From Candidatus Neomicrothrix sp. UBA2974 (GTDB lineage: Bacteria; Actinomycetota; Acidimicrobiia; Acidimicrobiales; MedAcidi-G1), in NCBI GenBank assembly GCA_002348705.1, contig DEAU01000019.1, positions 1 through 64,000 on the forward strand: DNA of 64,000 nucleotides, given 5' to 3'. The notes under the pieces were generated by a model, which saw nothing but the letters and a program-made list of their open reading frames with translations, had not been told where the DNA came from and did not search any database. Numbering within the stretch: position 1 is the first letter of the stretch; each line of letters starts with the position of its first letter. Positions 1 to 8,604 of this stretch are shown one piece after another. The position numbers and the translations under genes are program-made.

Positions 1-3000
1 CGAGGGAGGCGGTGCCTCCGTCGTGGTCGTCGTCGTCCCAGAACCCGATCCCCCAGCACCATTGGTCGTAGTGGTGGGTGGCACGACCGTGGTGGTAACC
101 GGCGTGGTAGTGGTGGTCGTCGTGGTGGTAACCGGCGCAATCGTGGTGGTGACCGGCGTGGTAGTGGTGGTAACCGGCATGGCGAACGGCGGTCCCGTGG
201 TCGGCGTCGGCAAGATGATCACCGGACAGTCGGAGATGGTGACGTCTCCGACGTTGGAGACCTTCGAGGTTCCATTGTCATAAAGGGCCTGGATCTGGAA
301 GCTGTGGAGGCCATTGGCCAGGCTCCCAATGGCGAACGACCGGGTCGGGGACAGGTGGGTGCTGTGGGTGATCCAGCCGGCTCCCGGGGCCTTGGAGGCG
401 AGCGAGAACGACTGGAGGCCCGACGTGGTACCGGGAGCCCAATGAATGGTCACCGACGAACATGCGGGAATGGCCGACAGGCTGACAGTTCCTAACTCCG
501 GAGCGGTTGTCATCGGTGCCTGAGCGGTCGTGGTGGTGACCACCGGGTCGTCGTCGTCAGTGGTCGTCACCGAGATGGTGCTGTCGGTGACGGAGTCGTA
601 GTCGTCGTCGGAGCCTGCATCGTTGACCGAAAGGGTTACTGTCGATGTCTGGTTCCCGTCGTCCTCGATGTCGTTGACGCCAGTGACCGTCACGGTCTGG
701 GCGATGTCCCAGTTGCTCGGCGTGAACGTGAGCGCGGTCGTCGATGCGATCGCCTCGCCGGAGTCCGACGTCGAGACGTTGACGACGACGTTGGAGCTGG
801 GCTTGGTGTTGAGCTGGACGGTGAACGTCGAAGCGGACCCCGCTTCGGTGACGGTCACCGAGCTCGTCGAGATCGTCAGGCCGGGCGAGTCGTCATCGGT
901 GGTCGTGGCATCCAGGGTCAGGTTGGCGACGCTGCCATAGGCGTCATCGGAGGACCCGTCGACGACGAACACGGTGATCGTCGTGGTCTGGTCCCCGTCG
1001 TTGGAGTCGTCGTCGATCCCTGTGACCGTCATGGTCTGCGGGGTGTTCCAGTTCGAGCTGGTGAACGTGAGCGCCGCCGGGGCCACCGTGGCCTCGCCGG
1101 TGTCGCCCGACGATGCGTTGATGACGACGTTGCTGGACGGCTGGGTATTCAACACCACGGTAAACGTGTCGGTCGACCCGGCTTCAGAGACGGTGGTGGC
1201 TCCACCTGACGCCGACACGGTGACGCCGGCCGAGTCGTCGTCGGCGGTGGTGACGGCGACTGCCAGGTCACTGAGCGCGTCGTAGGCGCTGTCGGCGGTC
1301 GAAGAGTCGTTGACCGACACGGTGACGTTGGTCGTCTGGTTGCCATCTGATGCGGTGTCGTCGATTCCCGTGAGCGTGACGGTCTGCGGGGTGTCCCAGT
1401 TTGAGCTGGTGAACGTGAGCGCCGCCGGTGAGACAGTGACCTCGCCGGTGTCAGCCGACGACAGCGAGAACACGACGTTTCCGGTCGGTTCGGAGTCCAG
1501 GACCACGGTGAACGTCGCCGTCGACCCGTTCTCGGACACCGACGCGGTGGTTCCCGACAGGGTGAACCCGGAGACCTCGTCGTCGGTGGTCTTGCCGTCG
1601 ATGTTCCCGTCGGCTAGGGAGTCCCAGGCATCGTGGGACGCTGCGTCGTTGACGGCGACGATGACGTCCCAGTCCTGCCTGTCGTCGTCGAGGTCGTCGT
1701 CGACGCTGGAGACCGTCACGGTCTGGGCGGTGTCCCAGTTAGAGCCGGTGAAGGTGAGCGTGGCCGTCGAGACGGTCGCTTCGGTGGTGTCGGTCGACGT
1801 CACGTCGAACACGACGTTTCCGGCCGGCGCGGTATCTAGGACCACGGTAAACGTCCCGGTATTGCCACCCTCGGCGAGGCCGATGAGGCTGCAGCCGCTG
1901 CCGGCGCATCCCGAGGTGATCGCCGTGGTGAAGGCCGGGGCCAGGTCGACGTCAGTCGTGGTGACGCTGACCGTCTGGTCGGCCAGCGAGTCGAAGTCGT
2001 CGTCGGACGAACCGTCGTTAACCGACAGGGTGACCGTCGTGGTCTGGTCACCGTCGTCGAGGAGGTCCGGGATGCCGGTCACGGTGATCGTCTGGGCGGT
2101 GTCCCAGTTGCTGGACGTAAACGTCAGCGACGAGGCCGACACGGTCGCCTCGCCGGTGTCGCTGCTCGACACGTCGATGACCACGTCCGATGACGGATCG
2201 CCGGTCAGCACCACGGTGAAGGTCTGTGTGGAGCCAGATTCGGACACCGTCCGTGAAGACTCGGACACGCTGAAGCCCGGCGTCCCACAGCTCGTAGCCG
2301 AGATCGATTCCAGATCGGCGAAGCTCCGCGACTCGTAGTTCTTGTTGGCAAGCGCGAAGTAGACGCTGTAGCCCGACGGGACGACCCCGGCCCCTGCTCC
2401 CTTATCGACGGTGCCGGCCCTTGCCGTGCCATTGGTTTCCCACTGCAGGACATTGCTGGAGTCGGTGTAGTACGAGACCGTGGAGCCAGCGTTCGCGCCT
2501 GCGGTCCACCCGAGAATCTTGAAGGTCTGGCCCAGCATCGAGGTGTTGCCGTCGTGGTCGTTTGCGCTGCCCAACCAGAGCTGGTTGTAGTCCGGGACCG
2601 TCGCCGAATAAGTCGAATAGTTCGCCCAGATGTAGTCGCCGACCCCGAGACCCGACGACGCCAAAGCGGAGTCCTGGATCACGTAGAGGCGATGGCCGAG
2701 GTTGCTGATGTGGTCGAACTCCCACTTGCCGCCCGAACAAAGCGGCGACGTCCTAACCACCTCGGACAGCCAGCCCTGGAGGTTGGTGCCGTCGACGGGG
2801 CCGTGAACCACGTCCCAGCCCGACGGGGCGTTCTCCACCCAGGCCGAGTTGCCGTTGCCAAGGTCTCCCGAAGAGTCCAGCTTGACCACGAACCCGTCCT
2901 GCCTGGCCATGGCGGTGGTCGCGAGCCACCAGGCCTCACCGCTGCCGGGGTCGAAGTCCATATGCCCGTAGAACTTTCCGGCGAAGTAGACGTTGCCCGA

Positions 3001-4446
3001 CCCGTCGACGGCGACGGAGTTCCCTTCGGGTGAGTAGGTGCCCTCGGTCTCGAACTGCCGGGCCCACACCAGGCTTCCCGACGAGTCGAGCTTCACGCCG
3101 AAGACGTCGTCGGTGTTGTCGGCAGTGAATGCCGTGGTGCCTGACCCGGGGTCGAAGTCGACGGTGTCGTTGGTGTCGAAGATGCCGGTCACGTATACGT
3201 TGCCCGACCCGTCGACGGCGATTCCGTCGCCCTGGTCGACGCCGACGCCCGACGTCGTCTCGAACGCCTTGGCCCACACGCCGTTACCGTCCGAACCGAC
3301 CTTGATTACGAAGGCGTCGTCACCCGAGGAGTTCGTTGGAAGCGTGATCGACGACCCGGAACCGGGATCGAAGTCCGGGGTCCCAGCGGCCTTGTAGTAG
3401 CCGGTGCCGTAGATGTTGCCGGAGTCGTCGGTTGTGACGCCGAGGAGGCGGTCGTTGAAGGCGCTGCCAACGAAGCCCGCCCAGGTCAACGTGCCGTCGG
3501 AGCCGATTTTGGAAATGGAACCATCCCATCCCCCGTATCCGGTGACGAGCGTCTCCCCGCAAGACGACGTGCACCCGCCGGCGATCGGGTGGTAGTTCAC
3601 GTCGCCCGCACCGTTGTTGTGCATGCCGACGGCGACGACGTTGCCCGAAGAGTCCACGTCGATGTCGTAGAGGTAGTCGTTGGCCGACCCTCCCCAGTGC
3701 CTGGTCCACACCGTGTTGCCTGACGAGTCCAATTTGACTAGGTAGGCGTCGTACTTGTTCGCGTTGGTCGTCGCGGTCACAGCGGTCGTCGTGCCACTCG
3801 GGTCGATGTCGATAGTGCCGGTGAAGTGGCCGCCGAAGTAGACGTTGCCCGACGAGTCCACGCCCACGCCGTAGCCGTAGACGGTGTCCAGTTGGCTCGA
3901 AACGTCAGTGGTGTTGCCGACGACTTTCCACCACACCACGGTCCCCGACGAGTTGAGCTTGGCGACGTAGGCGTCGTAGCCACCGTTTGCGTCGTCCAGC
4001 GCAGTGACCTCGGCAGTACCGTCGTCATCGAAATCCATCGACCCGATGAACTTGCCGGTTACGTACACGTTGCCCGACGAGTCCAGCACGCAGTCCTGGA
4101 CCCAGTCGTCGCCGCTGGAATCCATCAGCGACGACCACACCAGAGATCCAGACGAATCCAACTTGGTCACCAACGACGACTGCTTGCCGGCAGCCGATTC
4201 GTTGGCCTCCGTCGAGTCGTAGTAGTTGGGATCGACGTCTCCGCTGCCCCTCAGGCCGCCGCATGTGTAGATGTTCCCGGAGGCGTCGACCTGAACGTCG
4301 ATGACCCCTCCGTTGTGGCCACCGCCGAACACGACATACGAACCGTCCGAAGACGACCACGCACCGGCCGGTGACGCGACCACCATGACCGCGCCAGCGG
4401 CTACCAAAACCACCACGGCCAGGCGGCCGACGTGACGCAACGCCAT
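1..4446 (-). CDS. Very large secreted beta-propeller / Calx-beta-repeat protein, C-terminus beyond window
   Basis: One frame stays open from an ATG at 4446 to base 1 (1482 codons, no stop), so the protein is partial at its C-terminus. Residues 1-28 form a signal peptide (MALRH start, hydrophobic core, ASPAGA cleavage region). Residues about 45-490 hold seven copies of a D-x-SGN-V/I-Y-x-x-G motif about 72 residues apart, each followed by K-L-D-S-S-G-x-x-V-W: a seven-bladed SBBP-type propeller. Residues about 530-715 are an unassigned domain. Residues about 722-1294 are five Calx-beta-like repeats of about 110 residues (TVSE.GST.TFTVVL, NWDT.QTVTVTG, DDG.QTT). An FN3-like domain (1312-1409) and a Thr-rich tail follow. 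The export and exposed location are inferred; a substrate cannot be named. The start overlaps the stop of the upstream TetR gene (TGATG), which implies translational coupling. Confidence 0.88.
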   Translation of the reverse strand, partial: MALRHVGRLAVVVLVAAGAVMVVASPAGAWSSSDGSYVVFGGGHNGGVIDVQVDASGNIYTCGGLRGSGDVDPNYYDSTEANESAAGKQSSLVTKLDSSGSLVWSSLMDSSGDDWVQDCVLDSSGNVYVTGKFIGSMDFDDDGTAEVTALDDANGGYDAYVAKLNSSGTVVWWKVVGNTTDVSSQLDTVYGYGVGVDSSGNVYFGGHFTGTIDIDPSGTTTAVTATTNANKYDAYLVKLDSSGNTVWTRHWGGSANDYLYDIDVDSSGNVVAVGMHNNGAGDVNYHPIAGGCTSSCGETLVTGYGGWDGSISKIGSDGTLTWAGFVGSAFNDRLLGVTTDDSGNIYGTGYYKAAGTPDFDPGSGSSITLPTNSSGDDAFVIKVGSDGNGVWAKAFETTSGVGVDQGDGIAVDGSGNVYVTGIFDTNDTVDFDPGSGTTAFTADNTDDVFGVKLDSSGSLVWARQFETEGTYSPEGNSVAVDGSGNVYFAGKFYGHMDFDPGSGEAWWLATTAMARQDGFVVKLDSSGDLGNGNSAWVENAPSGWDVVHGPVDGTNLQGWLSEVVRTSPLCSGGKWEFDHISNLGHRLYVIQDSALASSGLGVGDYIWANYSTYSATVPDYNQLWLGSANDHDGNTSMLGQTFKILGWTAGANAGSTVSYYTDSSNVLQWETNGTARAGTVDKGAGAGVVPSGYSVYFALANKNYESRSFADLESISATSCGTPGFSVSESSRTVSESGSTQTFTVVLTGDPSSDVVIDVSSSDTGEATVSASSLTFTSSNWDTAQTITVTGIPDLLDDGDQTTTVTLSVNDGSSDDDFDSLADQTVSVTTTDVDLAPAFTTAITSGCAGSGCSLIGLAEGGNTGTFTVVLDTAPAGNVVFDVTSTDTTEATVSTATLTFTGSNWDTAQTVTVSSVDDDLDDDRQDWDVIVAVNDAASHDAWDSLADGNIDGKTTDDEVSGFTLSGTTASVSENGSTATFTVVLDSEPTGNVVFSLSSADTGEVTVSPAALTFTSSNWDTPQTVTLTGIDDTASDGNQTTNVTVSVNDSSTADSAYDALSDLAVAVTTADDDSAGVTVSASGGATTVSEAGSTDTFTVVLNTQPSSNVVINASSGDTGEATVAPAALTFTSSNWNTPQTMTVTGIDDDSNDGDQTTTITVFVVDGSSDDAYGSVANLTLDATTTDDDSPGLTISTSSVTVTEAGSASTFTVQLNTKPSSNVVVNVSTSDSGEAIASTTALTFTPSNWDIAQTVTVTGVNDIEDDGNQTSTVTLSVNDAGSDDDYDSVTDSTISVTTTDDDDPVVTTTTAQAPMTTAPELGTVSLSAIPACSSVTIHWAPGTTSGLQSFSLASKAPGAGWITHSTHLSPTRSFAIGSLANGLHSFQIQALYDNGTSKVSNVGDVTISDCPVIILPTPTTGPPFAMPVTTTTTPVTTTIAPVTTTTTTTTTPVTTTVVPPTTTTNGAGGSGSGTTTTTTEAPPPS
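60..200. repeat. Imperfect trinucleotide-rich tandem repeat coding for the Thr-rich tail
   Basis: Blocks of gtggtggt and accggc alternate several times here. On the minus strand this codes for runs of Thr with Pro and Val in the tail of the large secreted protein. Such Thr/Pro-rich stretches usually act as stiff, possibly glycosylated spacers that hold a domain off the cell wall; that role is inference. The nearly repetitive DNA could change length by slippage. Confidence 0.6.
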
Positions 4447-5084
4447 CAGTCCGAACCCTTGCTGTCTTCTTCAGCCCAGACGCGACGCTGGGCCGACACC
4501 AGCTCGGCGACGTCGTGCAGGCTTCTGCGAAGCTCTTCGTCTGAAAGTTTCTCGGCAGCCCAGGTGAACAGCACCCCCCGAAACAAGGTCACAGTCATCC
4601 ACGTGGCCCGGTCAGCACCCACCGAGTTCCGACGCTGAAGCGCCGGGATGATCTCCTGGGACGTCTCCGCCGTCGCAGCTGCCATACCACGACCTTGCGA
4701 GGCCGAGACCAACAGCACCTGGCGGTTCGGGATCGGATCGTTCAACGCGATGCCGGCCACCCGATCCGCAAAGCGGTATGGCCAGTCGAAGGCCTCGACA
4801 TCCAGGCCCTTCCCAGCCCCCTGAAAGGCAACCGTCAACTCGTCAGCTAACCCGAAAACTAAGTCGCGCATGGACGGGAAATAGTGATGAACCGTCTGGC
4901 GCGTCGTCCCAGCGCCTCGAGCCACGACGGCAGCACTCAAATCGAAAACCGAATGCTCGCGAAGGACGGCTCGTGCAGCCGAATGCAGCCTGTGGACCGT
5001 CTCCGCCCGTTGGATAACTGCCCGTTCTCGGCGAGCAGCCCCACGACCGTCCTCCATCGCATTCTCAAGGTCCTGCAGGTCCAT
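4446..5084 (-). CDS. TetR/AcrR family transcriptional regulator
   Basis: The 212-residue protein has a basic N-terminal stretch and then a canonical TetR helix-turn-helix at about residues 35-75 (AAVVARGAGTTRQTVHHYFP), with the expected Y-F after the recognition helix. The C-terminal ligand domain is divergent and contains TLFRGVLFTWAAEKLSDEEL, closely matched in the gene at 6400. The ATG at 5084 has no clear Shine-Dalgarno; TAGAGT lies 9 nt upstream, consistent with a leaderless or near-leaderless message. The stop codon shares one base with the start of the large secreted protein, so regulator and target are probably one transcript. Ligand unknown. It may autoregulate and control the secreted protein. 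Confidence 0.88.
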   Translation of the reverse strand: MDLQDLENAMEDGRGAARRERAVIQRAETVHRLHSAARAVLREHSVFDLSAAVVARGAGTTRQTVHHYFPSMRDLVFGLADELTVAFQGAGKGLDVEAFDWPYRFADRVAGIALNDPIPNRQVLLVSASQGRGMAAATAETSQEIIPALQRRNSVGADRATWMTVTLFRGVLFTWAAEKLSDEELRRSLHDVAELVSAQRRVWAEEDSKGSD

Positions 5085-5272
5085 CGAGTTCTCACTCTAC
5101 AACCGTCATCTTACGTCTGACAATCCGGAAATTCTCGTTTCTGACGAAGTTTCTGGCCGCTGACCAGCAAGCGGCTCCGTCCAGGACTCAATGCCATGCC
5201 TTTGTCGACATGGGCGGACTTGAGTTCGCAATAGGCATAGACCGTTAGACGATATTTATTACCGAAAACAGT

Positions 5273-5300
5273 TGTGCGTAACTGATTACCGGTATATGAT
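5273..5300 (+). promoter_or_regulatory. Predicted leaderless promoter of the metalloprotease gene
   Basis: TTGTGC (5273-5278) is separated by 16 nt from TATGAT (5295-5300), and the ATG follows 6 nt later at 5307, so transcription should start at or beside the start codon. No Shine-Dalgarno is present. Two direct TGATTAC repeats (5283-5289 and 5297-5303) and a GTAA-N4-TTAC palindrome (5278-5289) overlap the promoter and are candidate operator sequences. Confidence 0.6.
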
Positions 5301-5306
5301 TACGCT

Positions 5307-6215
5307 ATGAGTATTCGTCAATGCAATCCGATACAAGCCGTCTCCCGCCGAAACGGGCGGATGCTCGCAGGAGCAGCCATTGCTGGAGCGGTCTTAACTG
5401 CGGTCGTTCTCGTTCTCAGCTACACAAACTCTGAGGCAGGCATTGGAGCTAGCAGTGTCAACAGGTATGAAACAGCCGACGACGCTGGGTTCGTTAGGCA
5501 GCGTGATGCAAAGCTGGACTGGAAAGAGGGTCTCTCCGCTGAGGTGCGCAGTTTCCTCACCCTCACAGGAGCGGGAACCTTCCGGCAAGCCAGTCAGATC
5601 GACAATGACCCCGAATGGGCCCTGAATGCAGCAGGCTTCCGGCCTCTAGTCAGGGGCAACGAAGGGGTCGCCCTGTGGCCGAACTGTTCTGTAATCAATG
5701 TCTCTATTCACTTGAGTGCTGAGCTGCACGACTATGCAGCAGCGCAAAAGGCGACCAAGGCCGCTGTTCACAAGGTTGCTGAACTCACCGGCCTAAACCT
5801 CATGCTCGACGCATCAGCGACCACGTTTGAAGATCTGAGTCAGGTGCCTGTGACCCAGAAGAACGATATTCAGTTGATCTGGGTGGAGGCGAACTCTGAG
5901 CACCTTTCAGACCACCATCTTGGCGAAGCCGAGCTCCGCTTCTCGAAGGAGCGGCTTGAGCTAACAAGCGCCATCGTATTGCTCTCCGAAGAAATCCTTC
6001 TGGCTGCCGATCAGAGCTTAGACCGGGACGAAACAAGTCATCACTCGCTCTACGACGGTGCGACACTCGCTGTGCTACACGAGCTTGGTCATGCGGTTGG
6101 GCTGGGTCATAGCCTTGACCCGAACTCCGTCATGGCTCCTTCGCTCGCTGACGAAGCCGGACTGACTCCGGGTGACCGGTCAGCTTTGGCCTATGCCGGC
6201 ACGCGCGGTTGCTGA
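5307..6215 (+). CDS. Membrane-anchored matrixin-like zinc metalloprotease
   Basis: The 302-residue protein has a short basic N-terminus and one hydrophobic segment (about residues 20-38), either a signal anchor or an uncleaved signal peptide, so the catalytic domain should lie outside the membrane. The zinc-binding signature HELGHAVGLGH (258-268) gives three His ligands (258, 262, 268) and catalytic Glu259. The SVM sequence at 274-276 fits the metzincin Met-turn, which points to the M10/M12-type metzincin fold. The central region has no recognisable domain. Base composition is more AT-rich than the neighbours, which hints at different ancestry. The gene lies between two paralogous TetR-type genes. 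The physiological substrate is unknown. Confidence 0.85.
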   Translation: MSIRQCNPIQAVSRRNGRMLAGAAIAGAVLTAVVLVLSYTNSEAGIGASSVNRYETADDAGFVRQRDAKLDWKEGLSAEVRSFLTLTGAGTFRQASQIDNDPEWALNAAGFRPLVRGNEGVALWPNCSVINVSIHLSAELHDYAAAQKATKAAVHKVAELTGLNLMLDASATTFEDLSQVPVTQKNDIQLIWVEANSEHLSDHHLGEAELRFSKERLELTSAIVLLSEEILLAADQSLDRDETSHHSLYDGATLAVLHELGHAVGLGHSLDPNSVMAPSLADEAGLTPGDRSALAYAGTRGC

Positions 6216-6399
6216 TCGTCTTTAAATGAAGTTGATTAACCGTTGGGCATGAGGCCTAGCCGCCGCATGGCTTCGTTCTCGGAAGCAACTCAGCGAGGCA
6301 ACTGACCGGAACCGGCGATTTCACGGATAACCACGACAATTAGCAGGTCAGCATCTTCGTGGACGTTGGTTAGGAGCAGCGCTGTTAGTTTCGCGATCC

Positions 6400-7002
6400 G
6401 TGGAACAGAATCGAGACGAGACACGTGGGGCGATTATCGATGGTGCCAGGGCAGTACTGCGCTCGGGGACGGTGTTCGACCTGACGCCGGAAGCGGTGGC
6501 GTTCGCCAGCGGTGTCCCTGTAGAGGCCGTCTTCGAGGCGTATCCCGGCTCAGACCGGACGAACAACATCGGTGAGATCGTGTTCGACATCGCTGAGACG
6601 GTCCTCAACAACCTGATGGTCGAGATCTCTGAACTCACTCCCGATGATGAGTGGGCAACCAATTTGGCCGATACCACCGTCGTCCTGCTGACTTCCGACC
6701 CCGACGTGAACCGTCAGGCCCTGCTTGCAGCCGCATCCCTGGGCCGTGGAACCGTCCGGCGCGCCAAACCGGTGGCCCTCAATGCGGTGGGCGGCATTCT
6801 CGAAGACCGGAAGGAAGCCGGTGAGGCAGTCGATGAGGACCGTGACGCCGAGTTGCGGCTCATCGTGACCCTGTTCAGGGGGGTCATATTCGCGTGGGCA
6901 AGCGACCGGTTCGACCAGGCGGAGCTCCATGCTCGGATGCTTGAGGTGGCAGACATCGTCATCTCGCAGCGGGACCGAAGACGACCTACTTCCGACATCT
7001 GA
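6400..7002 (+). CDS. TetR-like regulator paralogue with degenerate DNA-binding region
   Basis: This 200-residue protein matches the TetR protein at 4446-5084 through the C-terminal half: both carry an ASLGRG/SASQGRG motif, then VTLFRGV-I/L-F-A/T-WA, then a D/S-x-x-EL helix and a V-A-D/E-I/L-V closing helix. The N-terminal helices are still aligned (ARAVLRSGTVFDLTPEAVAF). The recognition-helix region reads EAVFEAYPGSDRTNNIGE instead of a typical TetR H-x-YF-x-S/N-K-x-x-L, so DNA binding may be altered or lost. It starts at GTG 6400; TAGTTT lies 8 nt upstream and no Shine-Dalgarno is seen. It could be a regulator with a different operator, or a non-binding partner that heterodimerises with its paralogue; the latter is speculation. 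Confidence 0.75.
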   Translation: MEQNRDETRGAIIDGARAVLRSGTVFDLTPEAVAFASGVPVEAVFEAYPGSDRTNNIGEIVFDIAETVLNNLMVEISELTPDDEWATNLADTTVVLLTSDPDVNRQALLAAASLGRGTVRRAKPVALNAVGGILEDRKEAGEAVDEDRDAELRLIVTLFRGVIFAWASDRFDQAELHARMLEVADIVISQRDRRRPTSDI

Positions 7003-7027
7003 TACCGAAAAATATTTGCGCTATCAT
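6999..7027 (+). promoter_or_regulatory. Predicted leaderless promoter of the third TetR gene
   Basis: CTGATA (6999-7004) and TATCAT (7022-7027) are 17 nt apart, and the ATG at 7034 follows the -10 by 6 nt. The spacing to the start codon is the same as at the metalloprotease gene. The 9-mer TACCGAAAA (7003-7011) also occurs upstream of the metalloprotease promoter (5260-5268). Confidence 0.5.
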
Positions 7028-7033
7028 GTGGCG

Positions 7034-7612
7034 ATGGCACGGCCTCGGGACGAAGAGCTCGACCGAAAGATCATTGAAGCGGCCGTCGAGGAGTTCTACC
7101 GAGTTGGCTACGCGGCGCTAAGCCTCTCCTCGATTGCCACACGGGCTGGTGTGCGGCCTGGCGCGATGTACACGAGGTTCCGGGACAAGCCCGAGGTGCT
7201 GGAAGCCGTCTTGGAGCACATCCTTTCCGCCCGGGACGAGGAGCTTGCCGAGTTGCCCGGCGACGGACCATACGAGGACTTGGTGCACGCTGTCCGGGAG
7301 GTCCATAAGTCGTTCAGCGACGACGACGTGTTCGCTATCCCGGCTCTGTTGTTGCAGAACACCGAGGAGGCCCAGGGCGTCGAGGAGATCATCCGTGCGG
7401 GCCACATCCGGCGCAACCGGCACATGACACTGCTGCGGCCGGCACTGGAAGCCGCGAAGGAGGCCGGAGTGATCGGCGAGCACGTCAGCGTCGGGTACGC
7501 GTCGGCGATGATCATCGGCTCGTACTTCTCGATGCTGCTGGGCATGGAACACGGCGACCTGCCTGACGACACCCCCGAGCGGCTCCTGTCCACGCTGGGG
7601 GCCACTCCTTAG
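7034..7612 (+). CDS. TetR/AcrR family transcriptional regulator
   Basis: From ATG 7034 the 192-residue protein starts MARPRDEELDRKIIEAA, a standard TetR N-terminus, with helix-turn-helix LSSIATRAGVRPGAMYTRF (about residues 28-46). The frame is open further upstream, to 6929, but that stretch overlaps the preceding gene and has no TetR similarity, so the shorter start is preferred. The C-terminal domain (about 70-190) resembles TetR_C_11/16-type ligand domains. It is clearly less related to the other two TetR proteins here than they are to each other. It is followed convergently by the EamA transporter gene, 52 nt away. The target cannot be inferred beyond possible autoregulation. Confidence 0.9.
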   Translation: MARPRDEELDRKIIEAAVEEFYRVGYAALSLSSIATRAGVRPGAMYTRFRDKPEVLEAVLEHILSARDEELAELPGDGPYEDLVHAVREVHKSFSDDDVFAIPALLLQNTEEAQGVEEIIRAGHIRRNRHMTLLRPALEAAKEAGVIGEHVSVGYASAMIIGSYFSMLLGMEHGDLPDDTPERLLSTLGATP

Positions 7613-7664
7613 CGGATTGGCGCGGAACCCTCTCCGACGCCTGGCAAATGGATCTCAGAACGCC

Positions 7665-8495
7665 TCAGACTGCAGCGAGGACAGCGGCCGCGAGGGCGAG
7701 ACATACACCCGCTTTTTGGATAGATCGCAGACGTTCACCGATAAACACCCATGCCAAGAAGACGGTGGATGCCGGATAGAGAGATCCGAAGACTCCAGCG
7801 ATGGCAACAGGGCCGCGCCGCAGTGCCCACAGAATCAGGATCGAAGCCAGCATCTCCATCATCCCTGCAGCAGCCGTGCCCGCGAAATCGCTTCGGTTGA
7901 ATCGAATACCGCGAGCTATGCCGAGGTTGATTGCCACCAACAGCGGAAGCGTGACAGCACGACTGGCCACTAGGGGCCACATACCAGCCTCCGTTGACGT
8001 AAAAGCCAGACTGACAAACAGGAGGCCAACAAACCCGCCGCTTAGCAGAGCGAACCAAACCGCCTTCGGCGGCGTAGTGGCCTCTGCGTTCCCCTCTGAA
8101 CAAACAAGCGCGATTGCCGCAATGGCGACCACAATGCCAGCGCCGGACAACAGTCCTGGTGCTTCGTCGAATCCGAGGCCATAGAGAGCTGTGAAAGCAG
8201 CTCCGGTTGCTGCAGTTACCGGCGCAACAACCGAGATCTTCCCTATTGACATAGCCGCGAGAAACAAGACATAGCCAACAGATGTCGCGACACCGGAAAT
8301 AGCTCCCCAGGCCAGATCACCAGAACGAACGTCCGGAGCGTCAACGACAACCAGTGACACACCCAGAACCAGCAAGCCACAAATCTGTGCAACGAGCGGA
8401 ACCGATAGCGGACCTGACCGACGGGCTGCCAAACCGAAGAGGAAGTCGGCTGACCCGACAATCATCGATGCCAGCAGAGCTACCAGCGCGGTCAT
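7665..8495 (-). CDS. EamA/DMT-superfamily transporter
   Basis: The 276-residue protein is almost wholly hydrophobic, with about ten predicted membrane helices arranged as two five-helix EamA repeats (about 1-135 and 145-276). The second half carries the family pattern with a helix reading GVFGSLYPASTVFLAWVFIGE, the usual conserved GE near the end of helix 9. Proteins of this kind export or import small metabolites such as amino acids and nucleosides, but the substrate cannot be read from sequence. The gene is monocistronic, convergent with the TetR gene. A TAGATA box lies 6 nt before the ATG. Confidence 0.88.
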   Translation of the reverse strand: MTALVALLASMIVGSADFLFGLAARRSGPLSVPLVAQICGLLVLGVSLVVVDAPDVRSGDLAWGAISGVATSVGYVLFLAAMSIGKISVVAPVTAATGAAFTALYGLGFDEAPGLLSGAGIVVAIAAIALVCSEGNAEATTPPKAVWFALLSGGFVGLLFVSLAFTSTEAGMWPLVASRAVTLPLLVAINLGIARGIRFNRSDFAGTAAAGMMEMLASILILWALRRGPVAIAGVFGSLYPASTVFLAWVFIGERLRSIQKAGVCLALAAAVLAAV

Positions 8496-8604
8496 TGCCT
8501 CTATCTATCTCCGCTCATCGGACGAACCTCGCTGACTCCTGAATCCAAGGATCTCTCGACAAGCCCTTCATGGGTGCAAGTGCGCATTCTCACCCCGTGC
8601 GGCT

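Noticed and set aside
60..200. Repeat block resembling a CRISPR array
   Set aside because: Units are short, in-frame codon repeats without spacers of constant length and translate to a Thr-rich linker.
1310..2338. Plus-strand frame of 342 residues rich in V, T and S
   Set aside because: It is the reverse-strand shadow of the Calx-beta repeats. The minus frame gives a signal peptide, seven propeller blades and repeats of domain length; this one gives no family features.
6929..7033. Upstream extension of the third TetR gene
   Set aside because: It overlaps the preceding gene and lacks TetR similarity; a promoter and ATG at 7034 fit better.
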